Origin: Deltaproteobacteria bacterium HGW-Deltaproteobacteria-15 | GTDB lineage: Bacteria; Desulfobacterota; DSM-4660; Desulfatiglandales; HGW-15 | Reading direction: 5' to 3' | NCBI GenBank assembly: GCA_002840535.1 | Contig: PHBH01000004.1 | Location: forward strand, 95,139 to 159,138 | DNA: 64,000 nt | In this document: piece after piece, positions 17,126-26,240 of the stretch | How the letters are laid out: every line of letters begins with the position of its first letter | How positions within the stretch are numbered: the first letter of the stretch is position 1 | Position numbers and translations under genes: made by a program | The notes under the pieces: generated by a model | Told to the model about the DNA's origin: nothing | The model's database searches: none | What the model saw: the letters and a program-made list of their open reading frames with translations, nothing else

Positions 17126-17243
17126 ACCGCCAAGACGCAAAGTGCGCCAAGAAACGATTTGTTTTTTCACCTGCCGGAATCACTCCGGCAGGTGAAAAAA
17201 CAATCCCTTGCGTTCTTCTTGGCGTACTTCGCGCCTTCGCGGT
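17125..17243. repeat. Nested inverted repeat between convergent tatC and dehydrogenase genes
   Basis: Outer imperfect arms read AACCGCCAAGACGCAAAG and CTTCGCGCCTTCGCGGTT. Inside lies a perfect 20-bp hairpin, 17159-17178 against 17184-17203, with a 5-base loop and flanking T/A runs. The inner hairpin looks like an efficient bidirectional terminator. The same two-layer design recurs at 53278-53475. Confidence 0.75.
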
Positions 17244-17254
17244 TCATTTTCGGA

Positions 17255-18337
17255 TCAATCTTTCGCAATCAATCCTGCAACCGCCTTTCCAACTTCCTGG
17301 GTGGATGCCTTTCCTCCCAGATCAGGAGTCTTGATATTATCGCCCATTACCTTTTCGACGGCAGTCTCGATGAGCCGGGCGGCCTCGGAATGACCAAGAT
17401 GATCCAGCATCATGGCCCCGGAGAGAATCTGCCCGACCGGGTTGGCAATAGACTTGCCGGCGATATCCGGGGCCGATCCATGGACAGGTTCGAACATGGA
17501 GGGGAATTCCCTTTCCGGGTTCACATTGGCCGAGGGAGCAATCCCCAGGCTTCCGGCTATGGCACCTCCAAGATCCGAGAGGATATCCCCGAACAGATTG
17601 CTCGCAACGATCACGTCGAAGCGCTCGGGATTGAGGACAAGCGCGGCGGCAAGGGCATCCACATGATATTGATCAGCACGGATATCGGGGTATTCGCCTG
17701 AGACCCTTTTCAGAATTCTGTCCCAGAAGGTCATGGTGAAGGTGAGGGCGTTGGATTTCGTGGCGGAACTGACGTGTCTCTTTTCCCTCTTTCCAGCCAG
17801 CTCAAAGGCGAAGCGAATGACCTTTTCGACACCCTGGCGTGTGAAGACGGATTCCTGTACCGCGATTTCCTGGTCGGTGCCTCCATAGACCACGCCGCCC
17901 ACATTCGTGTACTCCCCTTCGTTATTCTCCCTGACAACGAGGAAATCGATTCCGCCCGATTCGCGCGCCTTCAACGGGCTTTCGACGCCCCGTATTTGCC
18001 TGACCGGACGCAGATTGACATACTGGCGGAACTCCTTTCTGATGGGAAGGAGCAATCCCCAGACCGAGACATGGTCCGGCACCTTGGGATCCCCGATTGC
18101 GCCGAGGAAAATGGCTTCATGGGTCTTCAGTATTTCGAGGCCGTCCGGCGGCATCATTTGCCCGGTCTTAAGATAATAATCACACCCCCAGGGCAACATC
18201 TCCCATTTCAGCGTGAAACCGAACCTTCGGCCGGCCGCATCCAGTACGCGTATTCCTTCCGGCACAACCTCCTTGCCGATTCCGTCCCCCATGATCACCG
18301 CAATGCTGTGTTTTGATACCTTTGTTTTCGATTTCAA
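17255..18337 (-). CDS. D-malate/tartrate dehydrogenase family (isocitrate/isopropylmalate dehydrogenase superfamily)
   Basis: 360 residues. It has the superfamily signature NLFGDILSDLGGAIAGSLGI and the DmlA/TtuC-type substrate loop WGLLLPIRKEFRQYVNLRPVR with VRENNEGEYT. It is closer to E. coli D-malate dehydrogenase and TtuC than to LeuB or Icd. The family oxidatively decarboxylates D-malate or tartrate with NAD+. The divergent ttuD-like glycerate kinase supports a tartrate or hydroxy-dicarboxylate route to glycerate, but isopropylmalate as substrate cannot be excluded from sequence alone. Confidence 0.8.
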   Translation of the reverse strand: MKSKTKVSKHSIAVIMGDGIGKEVVPEGIRVLDAAGRRFGFTLKWEMLPWGCDYYLKTGQMMPPDGLEILKTHEAIFLGAIGDPKVPDHVSVWGLLLPIRKEFRQYVNLRPVRQIRGVESPLKARESGGIDFLVVRENNEGEYTNVGGVVYGGTDQEIAVQESVFTRQGVEKVIRFAFELAGKREKRHVSSATKSNALTFTMTFWDRILKRVSGEYPDIRADQYHVDALAAALVLNPERFDVIVASNLFGDILSDLGGAIAGSLGIAPSANVNPEREFPSMFEPVHGSAPDIAGKSIANPVGQILSGAMMLDHLGHSEAARLIETAVEKVMGDNIKTPDLGGKASTQEVGKAVAGLIAKD

Positions 18338-18580
18338 TTGTCAGGCCCCCTGTGCGAGATGTCGTCCGCCACTCCTGAGTCAGCTTTTGCCGTAATTTAA
18401 CCTGGTTTTCGCCGCGAAGGGCGCGAAGGGCACAAAGAAGGCCCCTCCTGTGTACGGGCGGGAAAGTGGCAGGACTTATTCACTATTCATAGGTCAGCGG
18501 CCGCTCTTTGTCAAACCTTGGCTCTATTCCCGTTTTCCGCTCTCCATGCTATAGATCAGATGTTGAAAGGAGCAGAACCC

Positions 18581-19942
18581 ATGTCGATCGAAGGAACGGA
18601 GCTCTTGAAAAGGATGCGTTCTGATGCAGGAAGGCTTTTCGATGCGGCGGTAAAGCGCGTAGATCCTTACGAGGCGGTCAAGAGGTTTGTGCGGTTCTCG
18701 GGCGGCAGGCTCGCGCTCCATCCGGATGGTTCGGAGCAGACTCCGCTCTCGCTGGAGTCTTTCGAGCATGTGTACGTCATAGGGGGCGGAAAGGCATCCG
18801 CTCCAATGGCAAAGGCATTGGAGGAAATTCTGGGGGAGAGAATTTCGGGTGGACTGATCGTGGTCAAGTACGGTTTCACCGAACCTTTGAAGTTCCTCGA
18901 GATCATCGAGGCAGGGCATCCCCTTCCGGACGGGAAAGGCGTGGAAGGGGCTGGGAGAATCCTTGAAATATTGCAGGGAGCAGGAGAAAAAGACCTTATC
19001 CTCTCTTTGATCTCAGGGGGAGGCTCGGCACTGCTGCCGCTTCCGGCCGGGGGAATTACGCTTGCCGAAAAACAGGCGGTGACGAGAATGCTCCTGGATT
19101 GCGGGGCTACAATCGGAGAGATCAATGCCGTAAGGAAGCACATCTCTTCCTCCAAAGGGGGACAGATGGCAAGGGCCGCATTCCCCGCAACCACCATAAA
19201 CCTGATGCTCTCGGATGTGGTGGGAGACAGATTGGACGTGATCGCATCGGGACCCTTTGTCCCGGATTCAAGCACTTTTCAAGATGCGTGGTCCGTAATC
19301 GAAAAATATCGATTGAAGGGCATCCCCTCCGCAGTGAGAGAATACCTGGAAAAGGGCATGAAGGGAGAGGCGCAAGAGAGTCCAAAAGCAGGAGACCCGG
19401 TCTTCGAGAAGGTCAGGAATTTCGTGATTGGAAGCAATATCCTTGCCCTTGAAGCGGCCGAGCGGGAGGCCGGAAAGCTCGGCTACAATGCCGTTATCCT
19501 CTCCTCCATGATCGAGGGGGAGACTCGTGAAGTTGCGCTTGTCCACACGGCCATTGCAAAAGAGATCCTGGCAACGGGCCGGCCGGTTCCTGCCCCGGCA
19601 TGCGTGATTTCCGGCGGCGAAACCACTGTGACAATACGCGGGAAAGGAAGGGGAGGGAGAAATCAGGAGTTCTGCCTTGCCGCGGCCATTGATATCAGGG
19701 ACCAGCCGTTGCGGGTAATTGTCACGAGCGGTGGAACGGATGGCAATGACGGGCCAACGGATGCCGCAGGGGCGATCATAGACCCCCTGACATGTCGAAG
19801 AGGAGAGGAATCGGGGCTCAGAGCCGAAACGCATCTCGAAAACAATGATGCCTATCCCTATCTGGAGAAAACAGGGGATCTCCTGATCACCGGGCCGACA
19901 AAGACAAACGTCATGGATGTGAGATTTGTGCTGGTACGATGA
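18581..19942 (+). CDS. Glycerate 2-kinase / TtuD-like (MOFRL family)
   Basis: 453 residues with an N-terminal DUF4147 domain (YVIGGGKASAPMAKALEE, SLISGGGSALLPLPAGGI) and a C-terminal MOFRL domain (GGRNQEFCLAAA, SGGTDGNDGPTDAAGA). Members phosphorylate glycerate to 2-phosphoglycerate; some were named hydroxypyruvate reductase (TtuD). The ATG at 18581 is chosen because AAAGGAGC lies 7 bases upstream; the open frame extends 21 residues further. It is divergent from the D-malate/tartrate dehydrogenase gene, as ttu genes often cluster. Confidence 0.88.
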   Translation: MSIEGTELLKRMRSDAGRLFDAAVKRVDPYEAVKRFVRFSGGRLALHPDGSEQTPLSLESFEHVYVIGGGKASAPMAKALEEILGERISGGLIVVKYGFTEPLKFLEIIEAGHPLPDGKGVEGAGRILEILQGAGEKDLILSLISGGGSALLPLPAGGITLAEKQAVTRMLLDCGATIGEINAVRKHISSSKGGQMARAAFPATTINLMLSDVVGDRLDVIASGPFVPDSSTFQDAWSVIEKYRLKGIPSAVREYLEKGMKGEAQESPKAGDPVFEKVRNFVIGSNILALEAAEREAGKLGYNAVILSSMIEGETREVALVHTAIAKEILATGRPVPAPACVISGGETTVTIRGKGRGGRNQEFCLAAAIDIRDQPLRVIVTSGGTDGNDGPTDAAGAIIDPLTCRRGEESGLRAETHLENNDAYPYLEKTGDLLITGPTKTNVMDVRFVLVR

Positions 19943-19993
19943 GACAATTTCCTGCGGCCGAACGTCTGGAGCGGAAGAACATCTGAAAGGGCC

Positions 19994-21214
19994 TTAGGAT
20001 CGCTCCATCCAACGTTTGACCAGGTAGGGCTTGGTCATCTCGAAGGCCATGCAATCCTCTTCCACTGCCTCTTCCGCCTGTCGTGTGGACATGCCTTTTG
20101 TCTTCCGCACATAGGAAAAGGTGCGGCCGTAATAAAGCGGGATCAGCGATTCAAGGGCCAGTTCTTTTTCATCGGGAACATTGCGGCAGAAAACAGCCAT
20201 GTCATAGAGAAGACGGGACCAGAGGTCTGCAGGAAAACTGAAGATATCCTTTCTCATGCCCCTCATTTCCACCAGTTTCATGAAGATATCCCTGCAGAGG
20301 ATTTTCTCCCAGAGGGCTCCATACTGATTGAACCCTTCCTGGAATCTCCGGATAAGTCTCTCGTTGTCCACTTCCACTTTTGGAACTTTTTCCACTTCCC
20401 CCAGGCTATAACCATAGATGGCTGTCGGCTTGCTGTACTTCACGTTGATCCAATGCTTCTCAAAGGGCGACATGAGAGAGAAGATTGTCCCGACAACCTC
20501 CTTGAACAAAGGACCTATGGAGGCGGAGGGATCCTTTGGGTTGTGCACCTTCGGGCTTCCCAGAAAGGACTGACAGAAGCGGACACCGTGGCGGAGCGCA
20601 AGGATGGTCATCCAGGCATCTATGCCGAAACTGGCCGCAGAGTCGTTCCATATTTGAGAGGAAAGGAAAGCCTGCGCCAACTCGCCGCTGAATCCGAACT
20701 CCCCTCCGATTGGCTGGCGGACGCGTCTTCCGTATAACGCCCGGATCAGGGGATAGGCTATTCCGCTGGTCAAAGGATCGTCGTATTTGAGTCTCACAGA
20801 TAGCGGTGCGACATACGAGTAGCCCTTGAAAAGAGGCTCAGCGAGATGTTTGATCCATTCCGGTCTGATGGTTTTGAGGTCAGCGTCGATGACGATTATC
20901 GCCTTCGCGTTCAGTTCGACCGCTTTGCGGAAGAGAAGCTTCAGGTTGTTGCCCTTTCCCGTTACTCCGGGATAGGTTGAGAGATAGATCTTTGGTACAC
21001 CCGTAAAGGTGTTCAAGAAGACGGATTTTGTGTTGTCGGGAGAATTGTTGTCGCAATTGATGATAACGCTTGTCATCTCAGGGAAATATTCCACAAGGCC
21101 TCTGGCGGCCTGTGCAGTAGGAAAGCCAATGGATTCGGCCTCGTTATAGGAGGGAATGGCCACGATCAGATCTGCCCTGGTCACGTTGGAGAGGTTGATC
21201 TCTGGTTCGAACAT
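19994..21214 (-). CDS. GT-A glycosyltransferase, glucosyl/mannosyl-glycerate synthase-like
   Basis: 406 residues. The N-terminal GT-A fold has VAIPSYNEAESIGFPTAQAA, the DxD-type motif VIDADLKTIRPEW, and an acceptor region QPIGGEFGFSGEL. This pattern is close to mannosylglycerate and glucosyl-3-phosphoglycerate synthases, which make compatible solutes from a sugar nucleotide and glycerate or phosphoglycerate. That specificity is an inference. A C-terminal helical region of about 150 residues follows. GAGGAG upstream supports the start at 21214. The gene converges on the glycerate kinase gene. Confidence 0.72.
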   Translation of the reverse strand: MFEPEINLSNVTRADLIVAIPSYNEAESIGFPTAQAARGLVEYFPEMTSVIINCDNNSPDNTKSVFLNTFTGVPKIYLSTYPGVTGKGNNLKLLFRKAVELNAKAIIVIDADLKTIRPEWIKHLAEPLFKGYSYVAPLSVRLKYDDPLTSGIAYPLIRALYGRRVRQPIGGEFGFSGELAQAFLSSQIWNDSAASFGIDAWMTILALRHGVRFCQSFLGSPKVHNPKDPSASIGPLFKEVVGTIFSLMSPFEKHWINVKYSKPTAIYGYSLGEVEKVPKVEVDNERLIRRFQEGFNQYGALWEKILCRDIFMKLVEMRGMRKDIFSFPADLWSRLLYDMAVFCRNVPDEKELALESLIPLYYGRTFSYVRKTKGMSTRQAEEAVEEDCMAFEMTKPYLVKRWMERS

Positions 21215-21289
21215 GGGAGGCGTCTCCTCATGAAAGTGTAGTGAATGCATCCTCACCTGTCAACGTTTTGGGGGAAAAGAGGAGGAGTA

Positions 21290-22309
21290 TCAGAACAGCT
21301 TTTTCTGCAACTGTTGGTCCATCTGGATGCGGAAATGCTGGTAGGCAAGGGGGGTAGCCACCCTTCCCCGAGGTGTTCTTTTCATGTACCCCATCTGGAT
21401 GAGGAAAGGTTCGTAGATATCTTCCAGCGTGTCCTTTTCCTCGCTGACCGCGGCAGAGAGCGTGTCCAGGCCGATAGGGCCTCCATTGAACTTCCGGATT
21501 ATGGTAAGCATGATGTGGCGGTCCATCCTGTCAAGACCCTGATCATCCACACCGAGCATCTCGAGACCCTGGCCGGCAACCTTCTTTGTAATCACCCCAT
21601 CCGCCTCAACCTGTGCATAATCGCGGACCCTTCGTAAAATCCTGTTGGCCACCCGCGGTGTGCCCCTGGATCTCCGGGCGATCTCGAACGCTCCCGCCTG
21701 GTCGATCGGGATCTCCAGAAGGGCTGCCGAACGGGTGACGATTTGTTGGAGATCTTCAGGAGTGTAAAAATCGACGCGAAGAACCACCCCGAACCTCTCC
21801 CGCAAAGGGGGAGTGAGAAGACCGGCTCGCGTTGTGGCGCCGACCAGGGTAAAGGGGGGAAGGGGGATTTTCATGGTTCTGGCCGAAGGACCCTGGCCGA
21901 TGATGATATCCAACTGATAGTCTTCCATGGCCGGGTAGAGGATTTCTTCGACCACATGGTTCAGACGGTGCACTTCGTCTATAAAGAGCACGTCCCTGGG
22001 GCCAAGGCTCGTCAGAATGGCCGCAAGATCGCCCGGTCTCTCAATGACAGGCCCGGAGGTGCTGTTGATCTTCACACCGAGCTCATTCGCGATAATATGG
22101 GCAAGGGAGGTTTTGCCCAGCCCCGGGCTCCCGTGGAAAAGGACATGGTCGAGAGCATCGGAGCGCGCTCTCGCTGCTTCGATATAGATCCGCAGATTCT
22201 TCTTGATCTCTTCCTGCCCCACATAGTCATTGAGGCAGGTCGGTCTCAGGCTGACCTCGCTCGGGATCTCATCGGCTCTCAATTCTGGATCTATGACGCT
22301 TTCCTTCAT
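21290..22309 (-). CDS. ruvB: Holliday junction helicase RuvB
   Basis: 339 residues, AAA+ ATPase. The N-terminal phrase [19 protein letters not shown] is followed by Walker [14 protein letters not shown], Walker [11 protein letters not shown], sensor I TTRAGLL and the C-terminal winged helix ([14 protein letters not shown]). It drives branch migration with RuvA. It is the last gene of ruvC-ruvA-ruvB but is separated from ruvA by 233 bases containing a repeat. Confidence 0.97.
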   Translation of the reverse strand: MKESVIDPELRADEIPSEVSLRPTCLNDYVGQEEIKKNLRIYIEAARARSDALDHVLFHGSPGLGKTSLAHIIANELGVKINSTSGPVIERPGDLAAILTSLGPRDVLFIDEVHRLNHVVEEILYPAMEDYQLDIIIGQGPSARTMKIPLPPFTLVGATTRAGLLTPPLRERFGVVLRVDFYTPEDLQQIVTRSAALLEIPIDQAGAFEIARRSRGTPRVANRILRRVRDYAQVEADGVITKKVAGQGLEMLGVDDQGLDRMDRHIMLTIIRKFNGGPIGLDTLSAAVSEEKDTLEDIYEPFLIQMGYMKRTPRGRVATPLAYQHFRIQMDQQLQKKLF

Positions 22310-22497
22310 TCTATCCTGCCCACTGAAATCTGCTTTCCGACTGAACCCTAACTTCCATTAAGCTCAGCGTATTTTGTTCGTCAGGATTAAATTCATGATT
22401 CAAACCAGAGAAGGCGACTCGCGCCGGCTGTACCCTTGATGCGAAGTCGTTTTCAGTGAAACAATGGCCGATTTAATGCAACATTAGGGTGAACTCT

Positions 22498-22533
22498 ACT
22501 GCTTACTTCCTACTGCCTACTGCTTACTTCTCC
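22498..22533. repeat. CTACTGCTTACTTC low-complexity repeat between ruvA and ruvB
   Basis: Near-tandem words CTACTGCTTACTTC, CTACTGCCTACTGC, TTACTTC. On the other strand this is the AGTAAGCAGTAAGCAG vocabulary found at 58019-58057, so the family is dispersed. The rest of the 233-base ruvA-ruvB gap shows nothing I recognise. Confidence 0.5.
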
Positions 22534-22542
22534 TTCCTTCCC

Positions 22543-23145
22543 TCAGGCCAGGAGCCGCAAAGCTTCTCTTATCAGTTCCTCCAACCGCTGCTCTTTCCCT
22601 TTGCGGCCCGCCTTCTCCACTGCGGCCTTTGCCACCCTGGGCTGGTAACCCAGGTTCACCAGGGCCGAAAGGGCGTCCTCCAGCATTCTTTTATCAGCAG
22701 CGGCTTCAGGTGCCGCTTCAGGTATTTTGAAGTCGGCCAGGGCTTTCTGTGCCTTCTCCTTCAGTTCGAGGACCATTCTCTCGGCCGTTTTTCTGCCGAC
22801 CCCCGGGATGGACTGGAGACGCAGAGAATCCGACCGTGCAACCGCTTCGAGAAATTCCTCGGGCCCGATCCCTGAGAGGATATTCACCGCCAGCTTCGGC
22901 CCGATCCCGGATACCGAGATGAGCATCAGGAACAGGTTCTTCTCCAGAATGGACTGGAAACCGAACAGGGCCAGGATGTCCTCCCGTACATGCGTGTGGA
23001 TATGGAGCTCGATTTCCTGCCCCATCTCCGGCAGGGCGTAAAAGGTCGAAAGGGGTACATGAACTTCATACCCGATCCCACCTGTTTCGAGGATGACCGA
23101 CTGGGTGCTTTTTCGAAGAAGGGTGCCTCTCAGGTGAGCGATCAT
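22543..23145 (-). CDS. ruvA: Holliday junction DNA-binding protein RuvA
   Basis: 200 residues. The N-terminal OB fold begins MIAHLRGTLLRK. Two helix-hairpin-helix motifs follow (LISVSGIGPKLAVNIL and LQSIPGVGRKTAERMVLELK), then a flexible linker and the C-terminal RuvB-binding UBA-like domain (DALSALVNLGYQPRVAKAAV). It binds four-way junctions as a tetramer and recruits RuvB. It lies three bases after ruvC. Confidence 0.97.
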   Translation of the reverse strand: MIAHLRGTLLRKSTQSVILETGGIGYEVHVPLSTFYALPEMGQEIELHIHTHVREDILALFGFQSILEKNLFLMLISVSGIGPKLAVNILSGIGPEEFLEAVARSDSLRLQSIPGVGRKTAERMVLELKEKAQKALADFKIPEAAPEAAADKRMLEDALSALVNLGYQPRVAKAAVEKAGRKGKEQRLEELIREALRLLA

Positions 23146-23148
23146 ATC

Positions 23149-23628
23149 TTATGCGATCTTGATCCTTGTCCAGTTGAGGTGACATATGGCCGTTGCAAGG
23201 GCGTCGGAGGCGTCAAGCGGGGGATCGTTGTGCAGTTTCAGCATCCATCGAATCATGGACCGAACCTGCTCTTTCGAAGCAGAGCCGTATCCGGCCACCG
23301 CCTTCTTGATCTCCATGGGCGAATACTCGAAGATTCTCAGTCCGCATTCAACCGCCGCGATCAGCACCGCCCCTCTTGCATGACCGATTTTGAGGGAGCT
23401 CTGCACGTTTTTGGCAAAAAACACATCTTCAATAGCCAGCTCTTCAGGCTGGTGGCGGTTCATGATCTCGATCATGGAATGGTAGATTCGGTGGATCCGC
23501 TCGTAGAAAGGCATTTGCCCGGACATTGCGATGATCCCGCTGTGCATGCAGATCAGGCCGCACCCTTCTTTCCGGACGAGTCCATATCCGGTTACTCTAG
23601 AGCCGGGATCGACCCCCAGAACCAGCAT
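23149..23628 (-). CDS. ruvC: Crossover junction endodeoxyribonuclease RuvC
   Basis: 159 residues. Catalytic acidic residues are visible: Asp in LGVDPGSRVTGYG, Glu in LAIEDVFFAKN, and two Asp in LDASDALATAICH. It resolves Holliday junctions. The start overlaps the yebC stop by one base, giving the classic yebC-ruvC-ruvA-ruvB order. Confidence 0.97.
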   Translation of the reverse strand: MLVLGVDPGSRVTGYGLVRKEGCGLICMHSGIIAMSGQMPFYERIHRIYHSMIEIMNRHQPEELAIEDVFFAKNVQSSLKIGHARGAVLIAAVECGLRIFEYSPMEIKKAVAGYGSASKEQVRSMIRWMLKLHNDPPLDASDALATAICHLNWTRIKIA

Positions 23629-24374
23629 CAGCCTCTCGCCTCGATGACCTCGTCGGGAATATCGAAGTTGGCATATACGTGGTTGATGTCGTCGTTTTCC
23701 TCAAGGGCTTCCATGAGATTCAGCATCTGCTCCGCCTTCTTGCCCTCGAGCCTGACCGTGTTCTGCGGAATCATGCTGACTTCTGCAAAGGTGAAAGCCA
23801 GACCCGCATCCGTAAAGGCCCTCTTCACCTTTTCGAACTCGCCCGGGGTCGTGAATGCCTCGAATTCGTCGCCGGTCTGCCTGACATCCTCTGCGCCGGC
23901 ATCGAGAGCCACCTCGATGAGTTTTTCTTCATCCACCTTCTCCTTGTCAAAAAGGAAAAGGCCCTTTTTTTCAAAAATCCAGGATACGCAGCCCGGTTCC
24001 CCCAGGTTTCCCCCATGCCGGTCAAAAACGTATTTGATGTCGGCGACCGTCCTGTTCTTGTTGTCGGTCAGACAGTCCAGCAGCAGGGCAACGCCGCCCG
24101 GCCCATACCCCTCATAACTCACCTCTTCGTAAGAGACGCCGGCGAGCTCGCCGGTACCCTTCTTGATGGCCCGGTCGATGTTGTCTTTAGGCATGTTTTC
24201 CGCCTTGGCTGCCTGGATCGCGGACCTGAGCCTGGCGTTTCCTGTGGGGTCCCCTCCGCCCAGCTTTGCTGCTACCGTGATCTCCCGGATCAGTCTCGTG
24301 AAAATCCTTCCTCTCTTGGCGTCCAGGGCCCCCTTCTTGTGCTTGATGGAGGCCCATTTAGAATGGCCGGACAT
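23628..24374 (-). CDS. yebC: YebC/PmpR/TACO1 family protein
   Basis: 248 residues, opening [20 protein letters not shown], the hallmark of the family, with [14 protein letters not shown] and [12 protein letters not shown]. Members have been described as transcriptional regulators and, more recently, as factors that relieve ribosome stalling. It is the first gene of the yebC-ruvCAB unit. Confidence 0.95.
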   Translation of the reverse strand: MSGHSKWASIKHKKGALDAKRGRIFTRLIREITVAAKLGGGDPTGNARLRSAIQAAKAENMPKDNIDRAIKKGTGELAGVSYEEVSYEGYGPGGVALLLDCLTDNKNRTVADIKYVFDRHGGNLGEPGCVSWIFEKKGLFLFDKEKVDEEKLIEVALDAGAEDVRQTGDEFEAFTTPGEFEKVKRAFTDAGLAFTFAEVSMIPQNTVRLEGKKAEQMLNLMEALEENDDINHVYANFDIPDEVIEARG

Positions 24375-24449
24375 AAATCACCTCCTGACGTCTTTGCTGT
24401 TCCATTAGTGAAGTGCCTCCTGTTATCCCTCCGGCCGGTGCCGGAATGA

Positions 24450-25061
24450 TCATTCTTTGTTCCCGGATGGGTCGACCATTGAAAGCCCCAGGAAATACAT
24501 TTCTCGGCTGGCCTTCCGCACCGCCGAAGGCCGCACGATTCGCATCTGATTGAAGCGGGAGGAAATCTCCCTTCTGAGATCCTGCGCCCCCTCTCCCTCG
24601 AAAACCTTGCAGAGAAAATGCCCCTTCTTCCGCAACACCGAAAGCCCTATCGCCAGCGCCTTCCGGGCCAGTTCCAGGCTTCGACTCACATCCGCCACCG
24701 CGATTCCGCTTGTGCTGGGAGCAAGATCGCTGAGGACCACATCCCGGCGTCCGATCTCTCCAGAGAGCCATTCAATGTCAAGGCTCAAAACATCCGCCTT
24801 TATAAATCGGAACCCTTCTGATCTCAAGTTTTCCGGCTCACGGAGGTCCACTCCCACCACTTCTCCACCGGGCGCTGCTTTGCTGATGCAGTACTGGGAC
24901 CATGACCCCGGATAGCAACCCAGATCCAGGATGCGGCCTCCCTGCCGGATCAGCTTGTACTTCCGGTCGATCTCTTCGAGCTTGTACACGGATCTGGCGA
25001 GCCACTTCTCTTGCCTCGCCCGCCGGGTGTAGTGATCCTCCCATTTATTTGATTTGCTCAT
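24450..25061 (-). CDS. rlmE: 23S rRNA 2'-O-ribose U2552 methyltransferase
   Basis: 203 residues of the FtsJ/RlmE family. The SAM site is ILDLGCYPGSWSQY. The K-D-K-E catalytic residues fit ARSVYKLEEID (Lys), LSDLAPSTSGI (Asp), GHFLCKVFEG (Lys) and a C-terminal Glu in ASREMYFLG. It methylates U2552 of 23S rRNA late in 50S assembly. It lies 75 bases upstream of yebC on the same strand. Confidence 0.94.
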   Translation of the reverse strand: MSKSNKWEDHYTRRARQEKWLARSVYKLEEIDRKYKLIRQGGRILDLGCYPGSWSQYCISKAAPGGEVVGVDLREPENLRSEGFRFIKADVLSLDIEWLSGEIGRRDVVLSDLAPSTSGIAVADVSRSLELARKALAIGLSVLRKKGHFLCKVFEGEGAQDLRREISSRFNQMRIVRPSAVRKASREMYFLGLSMVDPSGNKE

Positions 25062-25209
25062 GACCAGGGACCATGACCCGGGGAAAAGATCGCAGATGCA
25101 GCGAATTGCCTGATTTTTTTAACATATCCAAATTGCCTTTGCAAAAGAATTATGCCGCATGAACGAGGCAAAAGAAAGAGTGGCGTCAGCATGAAACACA
25201 GCCGTTGAG

Positions 25210-25272
25210 GCCGGAATAATAGAATGATGGAAGAATGGGTTGTGAAAAAAATTCCATTATTCCATCATTCCA
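25210..25272. repeat. AATGATGGAAGAATGG inverted low-complexity repeat
   Basis: GGAATAATAGAATGATGG and CCATTATTCCATCATTCCAT form an imperfect inverted pair around a short spacer. It is another example of near-tandem short words arranged as an inverted repeat in an intergenic region. Confidence 0.5.
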
Positions 25273-25459
25273 TTTCACCCTGTTGAGCCCATAGTCTCCG
25301 ACTTGTCGCAGGCTGAAAGGATTTCGATAAGCGCAGGAAAAGAGCCATTGACCCCCGAGCTTGGCCCATTATAATGAATCCATGTGGAATGCGGCACGCA
25401 TACCGCATCGTGCGATTCTGATGGGAGCACGTGCAGGGTTTCTTCTGGAATCATTTTGC

Positions 25460-25488
25460 TTGACACCCATTTTTCAGTTTTTTATAGT
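25460..25488 (+). promoter_or_regulatory. Strong sigma-70 promoter of the rsbRD-dsrMKJOP operon
   Basis: TTGACA (25460-25465), 17-base spacer, TATAGT (25483-25488). The predicted start near 25495 leaves a 5' leader of about 165 bases. The -35 is the extended CTTGACACCC also present at purB, ferredoxin and fusA. Confidence 0.75.
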
Positions 25489-25660
25489 CGATCCGCCGTA
25501 AGAAGCCGACTTGACTTGTTGTTCGGCAATTCCAGCACAGAAATTCCGTTCAGACCATGTGGGACAGGGCGCCTGTATGTTGAGCCTTTATCTCACGCAT
25601 AAAACGGCGTGCTGAAGCATATCTCGCTTTTTATCCTAAAGTACCCCAAGAGCACCGACA

Positions 25661-26218
25661 ATGCTGGAGAGCCTTTTACTTCAGAGGAGTTCCTCTGTTC
25701 TCGACAAATGGTTTGATGCTGTTCTAGGCACCTACCCGCCCGACACGAAAAGATTTCTGAAAAAGCAGAAAGATCGATTCGCCAACCCGGTGGGGACCAC
25801 CCTCTTCAAGGAAATGGAGAGCCTTTATCAGGAGCTTCTCCGCGGCGAGGATCGCAAAAATTCATTCGCCATTCTGGACAGGATCATCCGAATCAGGGCC
25901 GTGCAGGATTTTTCGCCGTCTGAGGCGGTAGGTTTTCTTTTTTCGCTCAAAGCCATCATTCGGTCGGAGCTCGAATCCGAAATTCGTGAAAATGATTTGA
26001 ACGAAGAGCTATCCAGGCTGGAAGACAGAGTCGATGATCTGATCCTTCTGGCCTTCGATATTTATATGAAGTGCAGAGAAAAGGTATTCGAGATCAGAGT
26101 GAGTGAGGCGAAAAACCATGTTTCCCGACTGCTCCGGAAGGCGGAGTTGATATGTGAAATCCCCGAGGAGGGAGCGGATCGGAATCATGAAGACGGCAAT
26201 CCAATCCATAAACCGTGA
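25661..26218 (+). CDS. RsbRD N-terminal-domain protein preceding dsrM
   Basis: 185 residues, entirely helical and acidic. It begins MLESLLLQRSSSVLDKWFD, and the pattern (helix, WFDAVLGTYPPDTKRFLKKQKDRFANPVG) is that of the RsbRD N-terminal domain, a non-haem globin-like sensor fold. A gene of this kind often precedes dsrMKJOP in sulfate reducers. It has no STAS or kinase domain, so a role in sensing or in complex assembly is only an inference. dsrM starts 22 bases after its stop. Confidence 0.7.
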   Translation: MLESLLLQRSSSVLDKWFDAVLGTYPPDTKRFLKKQKDRFANPVGTTLFKEMESLYQELLRGEDRKNSFAILDRIIRIRAVQDFSPSEAVGFLFSLKAIIRSELESEIRENDLNEELSRLEDRVDDLILLAFDIYMKCREKVFEIRVSEAKNHVSRLLRKAELICEIPEEGADRNHEDGNPIHKP

Positions 26219-26240
26219 TCAATACAGGAAGAGGTAGTCG

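Larger units (their letters stand above)
25062..25660. other. Upstream region of the dsr operon
   Basis: About 600 bases between divergent rlmE and the rsbRD-dsr operon. It holds a low-complexity inverted repeat (25210-25272), a strong promoter (25460-25488) and a leader of about 170 bases (25495-25660) before the first gene. The leader contains several short GC-rich stems but no riboswitch class I recognise. Confidence 0.55.

Noticed and set aside
25225..25250. TTGTGA half-site as an HcpR/Crp-type operator before the dsr promoter
   Set aside because: Only one half is present, about 220 bases upstream of the promoter and within a low-complexity repeat; a similar half-site before the ferredoxin gene is equally incomplete.
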